Of a stretch of 64,000 bases of DNA, positions 34,887-45,700 are shown piece after piece. Made by a program: the position numbers and the translations under genes. The notes below the pieces were generated by a model, which did not search any database, had not been told where the DNA came from, and worked only from the letters and a program-made list of their open reading frames with translations. The first letter of the stretch is position 1; every line of letters begins with the position of its first letter. This DNA comes from Castanea sativa (Eukaryota > Streptophyta > Magnoliopsida > Fagales > Fagaceae), in NCBI RefSeq assembly GCF_040712315.1, contig NC_134013.1:90092001-90156000 (forward strand), given 5' to 3'.

Positions 34887-36739
34887 TCAGCAATCCTGTA
34901 TGTCAATTGGAACAAAAATTTCTTCCAAATAACTTGGACAACTGCTGCTCCACTCCAACGCTTCCCACCAACTCCTCTCACCCTTTATCTTCTTCAAATC
35001 TTGACTGGAGATTTCATCAATTAATGGATTCTTAAGATTTGGGCAATTATAAAAACTCAACCATTCTAACTTTGGTGCAATTTGTAAACCACTAGAGACG
35101 CTAATTAATCCAGGCATGTAATGAAGTGAAATCTTCTTCAAATTTGGGAGAAGATAAGAACTTCTATGCTCAGCAGAGATTTCGCAGCTTACTATGCTTT
35201 TGATGGAGGGACAATCTTCAACTTTAATCTCTTCTAAGTTGCATAGGTTAGCAAGCAGCCCTTGTGTGAAAATAGTGGTCAACTGAGGACATGTGCGCAA
35301 TGTCAAGGACTTCAGAAGGAATAAAGAATTTTTCTGTACAGACCCCTCCCATATGCTTCTTAAACTCTTCATATAATATATATACAGGTATTCAAGTGAT
35401 CCAAGAACTATTTTTTCAGCATCATATGACTCAGATACTACTTCACTGATACCATCTTCCCCATAAGCATCTTGTGCATCTATAATCACTTGAACCTCAT
35501 TACATTCCCCCACGACACAACATTTTAGTTGCTTCATATTTCTAGTCCCAAAATCAGATAGCTTCTTAACAGTTACATGCCTGTCTAAGAAAAATGCAGT
35601 CACATGTTGGAGTACATTCTTAATATCCCTAGGGACACCCACACCATTTATGTATCTCAAGCATCTCTCCCATCGTTCTAGCTCAAACTCAACATCATGA
35701 GGGACTCGAGACATAATGCGCTTGACATGGCGACCAACAGTAAATCTGAAATGAGACAGCAATGGCCTATTACAGTGAAAGTGCCTCAAAAGCTCCACTC
35801 TTGGAAAATAGAATTTAAGAGTTTCCAACCTCGTTAAGGTACATACTTCAGTAACTATATCTTCCGCACATACATCCCACCGCTCGTCATCTGGATTTAC
35901 ATCAATATTCAACTCCTCTAACTGAGACAACACTGAAATTACCCCACAAGGAACCACTGCATTTGATTGCATGGCTCTCCTACCATTACTCATATATCCA
36001 TAAAATGAAACCTCCAAGCATTTCAGATTAGTTAACTCCTTAATCTCCATAGGTAAATCCATAATCTTTGCCCCTCCAAGATCAAGAATCTCAAGTAGCT
36101 TGAGATTTCCAACCTTTGGTGACAACGTCATGAGGCGATGACAATCATTTAGAAACAGTCTTTTGAGGCTAACCAGTCTTATAAGGGAATCAGGCAAAGA
36201 CTTGATACCAGTCCTGGACAAGTTCAGGATTTGAAGGGCTGGCATGTAATCAAAAAATGACGGAGGAATCATTCTCAATTTGTAGTTTCTTGGAAGGAAC
36301 AAAGCTGACAGATTGGGGCACCTTGGATTCTCAGGTAAGATGGACAACTCATTGTCCATCAAGTAAATCTCTTTGGCGTTCTTCCAATCATCATCTTTTG
36401 GCGGCTTAGTTAATCCTAAACCACCCTGCATGAGAAATAATCCACATTGCTCACTGGCTTCAGGTTCCATCTCAACGTCTTCAATCTGAGATTCCATCTG
36501 CCCATTAGATTTAAGGATCTTAACTGCTCCATCATCAAACACCACTCCTTGAGTACTTAATGCTTGTGGTTGCATTTCCTCAACCTGTATACGCTCTGGT
36601 TGTCTTTCTTGTGAAGCTAAATTCCCAATTTCTCCGATTTCAATTTTCTTTTGTTCACTTGAAATAGTCATCTTAACTGGTTCAACGTTAAACACCATAC
36701 CATGAGGCTCTGATGCTATTTGTTTTTCACTGTTTTCAT
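34887..36739 (-). CDS. Gene B exon 5: NLR-type LRR domain
   Basis: 617 residues after the TTTGGTGCAG acceptor, phase 1. It opens with [20 protein letters not shown]. Two related ~26-residue segments follow (starting [12 protein letters not shown] and [12 protein letters not shown]), then the post-MHD linker [20 protein letters not shown] and LRRs such as [20 protein letters not shown]. It ends with [20 protein letters not shown]. It is very close to 3127-4961 and more distantly related to the LRRs of NLR-1 and NLR-2. The frame is intact. Confidence 0.85.
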
Positions 36740-39700
36740 CTGCACCAAATAAAAATAAAAAATAAAAATTCAAGAAAATTTATACTTCCTATACAGAAAT
36801 GATCCCAAAAAAAAAAAAGTAAAAGAAAAGATTGAGAAGATATATATTGAACAAGCACATGTGAGATTTACCAAGTATCCCTAAATTAATTGAGTAAGTT
36901 TTCCATCCACTTTAAAATTATAAAGAAACATGATAATAGAAATTCAAAACAAAAAAATCTTAAAAGAAAAAGAGCAATGACCAAAGGACACATAAAATTC
37001 TAATTTAAAGAAAGCAAACTCAACGCAGTGGAAAATACCAAGTGATGATAATAAACTGCACCCGCATGATGCTTATCAGTTAATTTTTCACAAAGCCAGT
37101 TCTAAGGTCAAAGATTGGATTGGGCACAGTTCAGTTCGGAGAGGGAGGGGAGAATATTACTAACTGAACCAACCTTAGTTGGCTGGAAGAACTCCCAAAC
37201 TGCAGCCAAAAAACCAGCCAACAACCGGCAGGCAGCAGGTCATTGAAGTTAATAGCGGGATTCGACTCAGTGGTCTGACCTAAATAACCCCCCTCCCCCC
37301 CCCAAAGAAAAAAAACATTTTCTGTTATGGCCAACAACAAAAAAGATAAAAAATGCATTCTCTATGAATAAATAAATAAAAACTAGTATTGTTTTAAAGA
37401 AGTAATTGGTATTTCTTGTCAAAGAAAAAATGTTGTATATTTGTTCCAGCAAGGAATAGTTCGTGAAGCCTTATATGTTAGACAGTATCGCAAAAGATTG
37501 TCTCTTTCCAAAAATGTTTTCATTGTTTTTGTGTGTTTGGTGCAAGTGAATCCTGGTTTTCCTGAAAATATTTTAGGTTGAGTGGGAAAACACAATTGAG
37601 AGAGGCCTAAAATGTTTTAGGCCTGGCCTTAACACATAAAACATTTTCAGAGAGCACAACACAACACTCTCCAACCCCCGAGTAAGTAGCCAACTCCCTC
37701 CCACTAGCTAACCACTCCAAACCACAAGAGAAACCATCACACGAGCCCACCAACAAAGCTCTTCCAACACAACAGATTAGACCAGCAATGCACCAGTTTT
37801 AGCCAAGATAATCCACAGTGAACATTTTTTTGTAATTATTTTTGCTGTTTTTCGTTCCCAATCCATTGCCCACTCCCATCCCCCACAGCGACCAACCCAC
37901 CCTGCCCCACTATCACTGCCAACCCACACGACCTCTCTTTCTCTCTCTCTCAAAATCTCAATTTAATTCCTACTTTTGTAATATTTTTGTGTATTTTTTC
38001 ATGGCATGCTTATTGGCATAATTTATGTGAGTTATATGTAATTATGAAGAATTTATGTGATTTTTATCAATCTCTGTGGCGAAATTTGTGATTTCAAAGT
38101 GGATGCTACTGTTGTGATTGATACTTGGTTGAGATTGTTGAACACCTAGTATGGATGTTTTTTTTTTTGTTTTTTTTTGTGGTAGGCAGATTTTAGATTT
38201 AGTACTCATTGCTAATGAGTGCCTAGATAGAAAATTGAAGAATTGTATCCCGAGTGTGGCCTACAAGCTGGACATAGAAAAAGCCTATGATCAAGTGAAT
38301 CGGGATTCTCTGTTTAATATTTTGAGCAGAATGGGTTTGTGGGATAGATGGAGGAGGTGGATTAGGCCCTGTGTCACCACTTTTCATTTCTCAACATTGG
38401 CTAATGGCTCCCCCTGTTGGGTTTAAGCGCACGGGATTTGAAACAAGGAGATCTTTTGTCACCTCTTTTGTTTCATCTGATCATGGAGGTTTTGCGCAAG
38501 ATATTGAAGAAAATTGAGGAGCGTGGTTTAATACATGGATTTCATGCGAGGCTTAATAACACAGATGGAGAGTGTATCACACATCTTTTTGCTAATAACA
38601 CTATCTTATTTTGCGATGCTTCTAAGGAATGACTTTTTTACATCATGATGACTCTTATATGTTTCCAAGCAATTACTGGATTGAAAGTTAATGTGGGGAA
38701 AAGTAAAATTGTTCCTGTTAAGACATATGTGTATTACGTTAAGAACATATGTCATTTAAAATTAGCAAATCCTATGAAAAATGCACTTTACTTGTAATTG
38801 GGTAGATCTAGGATGTGTTAATGCTTCAAGAAACAAGAGTTCAAGTTCAAGTATTAAAGCCATGAAACTCTGTCCAAGAAACAAGTGAAGAAGTGTTTTA
38901 TTTTAAAACTTGACAGATAGCATTTATCGAGGTTTAAAAGGGAACTTCAGCCCGATGCTCGACAGCTGCTCGATAGATAACCGATCTATCGAGATTTACG
39001 AAAATTCGCTTTTCAGATCTAATTTCACGCATATTCATGTGTATGTGTTTAGAATTTCTTTTCTCACAACCCTAAACGTATATAAGGATTATTTTAGTGG
39101 TCGTCAAAGGTTGCGCAAGTGTGAGGCAAAGGTTTTGTTCATGCAAATTATGACCGGAGATAGAATTTTTCCTAATTCATCTTTGTCTTGAAGAAGTTAT
39201 TGCATTTGTACGCTGTAGGGTTTTGTAACCAAGGAGTTTCGTGATCTTCAACATGTTGATGAATTGAAGAATTTTGCAGCCAATATCTTTCTCAAGTTGG
39301 TGTGTTAGTCACGTACTTGGATTCATGCAAAGGAGTAAGCCGCGTATTGAGATCCACGCATCGATTGGTTAGTTACGTACTGGGAACCGTGCATTGAAAA
39401 TGAGAGATTGTCACTACAGAATAAGTCTAATTATGTATTGGCGTAAAGGTTCAACTGTAAGTTGATATAAGATACTGAGATTCCTTTACTTGTAACCGCT
39501 TGTTGTGATTATAGTGGATTCTTGGGAGTGGTGACCTTAAAATCACTCGGTAGAGTTTTTGTCTTGGAGGTTTTCCCCATTTGTAAACAAATCACCGTGT
39601 CAACTTTATTTTCCGCTGCATTTAACTTAGTTGGTGATTTGTTTGGGCTACCACTCGTTTTGCATGTTAATTGAATTAATCAATTAACTTGGCTAATTAA

Positions 39701-42700
39701 TTAGTTAATTTATCACAAGGGGTCAATACATTCTTAGCCTATTAGTCCCTATTAGGAAGGTGAGTAACCTGGATGATTAAGTTGGTATACTTTAGTGCAA
39801 GGTGGGTAGTTTGCCAATGAAATATTTGGGAATGTCTTTGGGTACACCGTTTAAGGCAACTTCTATTTGGAGTCCCATTTTGGATTAGATGGAAAAGAAA
39901 CTTTCTAGTTGGTAGCGACTCTACTTATCAAAGGGAGGTAGACTCACTTTGTTGAAAAGCACTCTGTCAAGCCTTCCAACATACTATTTTCACCATCCCT
40001 AAATTTGTGGCTGATAGATTGGAAAGAATTTAGAGAAATTTCTTCTAGGGGGCGTTAGAGAAATTTCTTTGATTGGTCCAGGTATTGGGGTTCCTCGGAT
40101 TGTTCATCCATTCTTGATTTGCTAGCTTCTGTTATACCAGTAATTTGATTGTTTGTATTTATGTATTCCTTGTTCCTTTGTGTTCATCATTGTAAACTCA
40201 AAGTTTATATTTTTATTGACCAATAAAAACGCACTAGTTACCTATCCCAAAAAGAAAACAAAAATAATCTTAAACTTTAAGAGACAGCCTCACTGACATG
40301 TTTAACCATATTTTAGGATTGTAAGCTTCAGTCCCTTTAATATATATTAAATTTAAAAACAACTGGGAGACAAATTATAAATAAATCATTTTTAAAAGTT
40401 GATTGCAAATCAGATCAGATAATAAAAATAAAAAGCTCGCCACACTTCAAATTATATAAACCCTAAAGCTTCATCTTAGAGGAGGTAATTTATTTATACA
40501 AGAAGCCATTTAACTGGGGTTAAAGTTGATGCAACTCTGTCACCCAATTTATCTGATTTTAGTTTTCTTGTCAGAAAAATAGTGATTTATTCTTAGAATC
40601 CAATTGCAACATGCAATTGTGGGAACAAAACACACAAAAAAAAGAAAAAGAAAAGAAAAGAAACAGATGGAGTTACTACCTTGATAAGGATTGCCTTTGC
40701 CCACCATGATTTTTGGTTCTGCCACAGTCTCGTGTGACAAAGGGACCCCAGATATCCCAGCATCTTTCATCCTGCACTCCAAGGTAAATATATATATTCA
40801 AAAATCACAAAAACAAAAAAAGGGTAAAAGGATGAATATGTACAATAATAGGTTGGAACATGCCTTCTCTTTGGATTTGGCCCAGCCCCCTCTTCTATTG
40901 TTTCCGCATCACCTTCCCCCTCACTGTCTCTTGATCTAGTTAACCAAGTGAGTGCTGTTTGAGTAGATTCTTGATCCCTCTCAGGCACTGTATAAGCTGG
41001 TACCACTTGACTTGACTTGTTCCTATTTCCAGCCTGGTTTTGCAAACCCAGATTTGGCTTAGCTTGAGAATTTATATTTCCACTTAGATCACTACCTTCT
41101 TTTGCACACTTAATACTGGGTTGAGGCTTTGAATGACTATGAGTGCCTTTGTAGACAATTTCAGTTATATGTCCTGCATGAGAACGCTCAACCTTTTTTT
41201 TGGCAGGACAACTTGAATATGTACATTTGTAGTAGCTTCGTGGATATTCACTGACATTAACATTCTTCTGCCCATATTTACGCCACTTGTAGCCATCATT
41301 GGTAGGCTTATTAACAGCAATAGTAGGCTGGTATGTCCTATTAGAATGAGAGACCTCTTCTCTTGTTTCTGCAACACCTTCCTCCTCACAGTCACTTTCT
41401 GTTAGAGTGAATGCTGTGGATTCTTGATCCTTCTCAAGAACTGAAGAAGCTGTTTCCAATTGACTTCGAATGTTCATATTTCCGGCCAGACATTGCAAAT
41501 CACTAATTTCTTTTGCAAGCTTATTAGGCATTTCATGATTATGTTTGCCTTCATACTTAATTTTAGATATTTCTCCGGCAGGGGATTGCTCAACCCATTT
41601 TCTGACATTACAACCCACACATGTACATTTGTAGTAGCTTTGTGGATATTCATTGCCCTTAACCAGCTTCTGCCCATATTTACGCCAGTTGTACCCATCA
41701 TTGGAATTGAAAGGATTAGCAACAACAACGGTAGGCTCACTATCCTGGTATTTCTTATCAGAATGAGATGCCTTTGATGATTCCATCCTGGAAAATCTTT
41801 GAAAATTGATGCCAGTGTTGGGTCTGGGTATCTCTGAAAAGAAAGTTTTTTGTTAGGATAAATTACACTGTTCGATCCTAATCTTTTACTCTAATTACAA
41901 TGTCCTCCATGCTTTCGAGATTCATTAATGACCCCCCAATTTTATAACGTTGTTGCAATGTCCTGCTGTCTGTGTTGGTGTTATATTAACAAAAAAGTGA
42001 CACACGTGCATCACACTTGACATGTGACCCCACTTAACCAGCTGAGTCACAAATTTCCATGTCAGTTTGTAAACTGTAAACATTTTGCAATAAAATTGAT
42101 AGCAGTTTTTGATGCAGGAGCATCTAAGCTTGTAATTGTGAAATGCTGTTTTGTAGTTTTTGTAATAGGTTGCTTAATTTCCTTTTTTTAACTAGTTAGT
42201 TGTTAAGTCTTTTGTAACAGCACAAGATTCATAGCTCTTTTTTAACCACTTAGGGAGGCTATTGATTAAACAATTAGAAGGCATTGTGTGCGCCAAAAGT
42301 GAGGTAGATGGGCCGACTCTCACTTGGGCTCACAATCTATTTATAATGTGGGCTTTAAATTTCTTATTTTGGGTAGTTCGAGATATGGAAACTTAATATG
42401 GGTACATCTCCCTCCTAGGTATGCTCTCTTATCTTCTACCACCCCTCTTACAATTCTCTCTATCTCTCTTTCTACTTTCTCTCTCTCTCCCCCCCCCCCC
42501 CCAAATTCCTTTTCTTTCCCCAAGTTTCTCATATTTATAGCCTCATGGTTAGTGGTCTGTTATGATTACTCTGGCCGTTAGTGGCATTGGAAGTCCAATG
42601 TTATTGCTGCAAAATGGGTGTTTTAGTTGGGAGTGGAGCGTGGTAAGAGTGGCATTGGGAATTGCTTCCCACTTCTGGATGAATGTGCGGCAGCAACACT

Positions 42701-45700
42701 ACCAAGGTAACGTCAGGTACCCAAGATATTACGTTCTCGGTCAGTCGCGTTTTCGTCTGAGACGTGTTTTGTCGGGCACCTCCACGGCTATGAACAATGA
42801 TGTGCGCATATGACTAAGGCCTGCTCAACGGGTCGTGGGCTCAACAAGACGGTATGGGGCTTGCTCCCCGTGGTTTTTACCCAGTTCAGGACCAAGCCAT
42901 CAGATCGGAAGGCTAGGTCCGTGGGTCATGCACCAGGTTGGAGATCTAGGCCAAAGGCCCAAGTATGCTTGGACAGGTTCGTGCCGTACAGGCATTACCA
43001 TGGGCCAATCAGATGAGAACAAAGTTTGTGTAATATAAAAGCTTGACTTTCATAAATTGTAAAACAGTTTTGATAATCAAATTGAGAGGTTAGCCTAGAG
43101 CTATTTTTAAGAGATGGATTTCTCTTAAGAGAGCTTGACATTGCCTTGAGCTTGTTTTACAACTCTATTTTCCTAAACCCCTCTCAAACTCAAAAAATTC
43201 GCCCCATAACCCTGTATCAGTTTTGGTATTATTTATTTATTTATTATGTTATTAATGTGGTACTAATTACATTCATTACTACATCAATTTGTACATTTTT
43301 AATAAAATTAGTGGCAACTTTAGCATTTTTCTTATTGATAATTTTTTTAGTTTGCATAAAAGAAAAAATTGTTTATACTTTGGCCCCCTAGATTACAATT
43401 TCGGTTCCGTCCCTATTAAACAGACAAATAAAACAATAGGTTTAGTGTTCTAGGGAGGGAATACCTTTCTTATGTTCCTCATCAGCAGATTTTGGATCAA
43501 AGGATTCTAGTAGTAGCTCTATTTTTTGTTTGATGTGTTCTAGTAGCTCTAGATCCCTCTTTGCTTTTATAGCATCATCTAGCTCCTTCAATGTGTCAAG
43601 GTTGTGATACTCTGTAAGAGCTTTCTGGAAAATCTTAATAGCAGGTTCATAGTCCTGAGAGCATTTTGCCATTTTCACCAGGGCAGTTCCCTTCCTTGTC
43701 AAAGCTATTGCTATCATCTTAGAGTCTGATCTCAGCTTTCTTCCATTTTCAACAGCCTTATCACAATCTATAATACATTCCACATACTGAACCAACAATA
43801 ATGTTAGTAGTTGGATCAGAGCGTGTTAAAAATAAATAAATTACAATATTAGACAGTTTAATACATCCAGTATTCATATCATATCTTGGCTGTGTGTAAG
43901 CATCAAACTATAACAGGAATGGAACTTAGAACACATGTTTCAGAATCAATGCATATGTTGCATGGCAACAAGTATAGTGTCGCCAGTAACTAGGACCATT
44001 TTAGATGGTGGCAAAACATTGTCAGAAAAACAGTTTGATGCTCAAAAAGATATAAAAAGAATGAACGATCTCCTTCTGATGCTGCTCCATCTATAAGCTA
44101 AAACAATGGCACATGAGCCAATTCTATGTGAGCATTCAAAATTTCCAAACACATCACAATTAAAGCCATATTACCTTATTATTAAATGGATTACATGTTT
44201 ATATACACATCAGTGCTGTCAAGATGATAGGATTTAGGTCATTGGGTGATTCAGTAGGTTTGGCCTGGCTAAAATTAATTTCGGTAGAGTTTTTTTTTGG
44301 GGGGAGGTTGCATCATTTTACCCTCTAGTGATTTGTGTCACATACTCAAGTTTTAAGGTGTATTTGTCAAAGACCAAACCATAGGTAGCTGATATAAAAC
44401 TGTCCCAAACCACATGTGAGTGTACTTTTTTTTCTTAAATGACATAGGAGAAATTCACTCATATTAGAAATTCACCCAAGAATCCACTATTATTAAAACA
44501 AGTGTTTACAAGTAAACGGAATCCTAATACCTAATACCAACCTACAGTTGAACCCTTACCCCAATAAACAATTGGACTCGTAATGTAGTGACAATTTCTC
44601 ATTTCAATGCACGGTTCTCATTACATGACTAACCAATCGATGCACAGATCTAAGTACGTCACTAACACACCAACTTGAGACAGATGTTAGCCGCAAAGTT
44701 CTTTAGTTCATCCAGACGATTCAGATCAAGAAGCTCCTTAGTTACAAAACCCTCGGAGCAAAGACGCAACAGCTTCTACAAGATAAAGATGAACTAGGAC
44801 AAATTGTCTCCAGTCACAATTTGAGAGAATAATCACTTTGTATCAAGTTGTATCACTTGAGACGGCTTTTAAAATAATCCTTATATATGTCTAGGGTTAT
44901 GAGAAAAGAAACCCTACACAAATAACTTGGATACACGTGAAAAACAGATCTAGAAATCTGAATTTCGTAATTCTCGATAGACACAGATTTAGTCGAGAGC
45001 TGTCAAGAATTAAACATTAAACCTCGATAGATTTATTTGTCGAGCTTTAATGAACAACACTTCTTTAATTGTTTCTTGGACAATTTTGCATAGCTTCAAT
45101 ACTAGACTTGAATTCTTGTTTCTTAAAGTACTAAACTCATCATAAATCTACCCAATTACAAGTAAAATGCGTTTTGTCAAAGGATTAGTCAATTCTACAT
45201 GACATATATTCTAACAAGTTCCACATATGTCCTAACAAAAAATATGACATCACGTGAAAAGATCCAATTGCACATCTTCTCAATCTCTTAAAAACAAATA
45301 AAAAATTAAATTTTACCACTTTAACTATACTTTTGAATACACTTTGCACCCTAAACTTTGGATTTCTATCCAAGTTAACAACAAACTTGACGTCGGGGTG
45401 CAAAGTATTACAAGGGTCATAGTTTAGACTACAAAACATCCATTTGAAAAGTTTATGGTGCAAAGTGTAATACAAGATATAGTTTAGGGTAATAAAGTGT
45501 AATTTTCCCTAACTTTTTCCTTAAAAGACTAAAACTCCTAATTATAACAAAAGGTAATTAAGAACTTCAAAACCAAATTGAAAAGGGTCTCAAGATGTAA
45601 AAAGAAATAAATAAAGAATGGGCTTCTAGAAGAACCCAGTCCCAAAAATTTGGAAGTTGCCAAATAGGTAAAACTTTAAAACTTAAACAGCAACTTCTAA

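Larger units (their letters stand above)
36740..40679 (-). other. Gene B intron 4, with LINE and solo LTR
   Basis: 3.9 kb. The 36790-37480 part matches unit 1 (5040-5680) and 37965-38155 matches 7755-7970. From 38160 to 40255 it holds a LINE remnant split by a solo LTR. The short open frames at 37131-37452 are low-complexity. Confidence 0.55.

Noticed and set aside
40767..41786. The WRKY exon as a complete stand-alone single-exon gene
   Set aside because: The tail after PNPKRR becomes non-WRKY-like ([15 protein letters not shown]), while the GC-AG join continues with a good WRKY linker, and sequence upstream of the ATG is open back to an acceptor.
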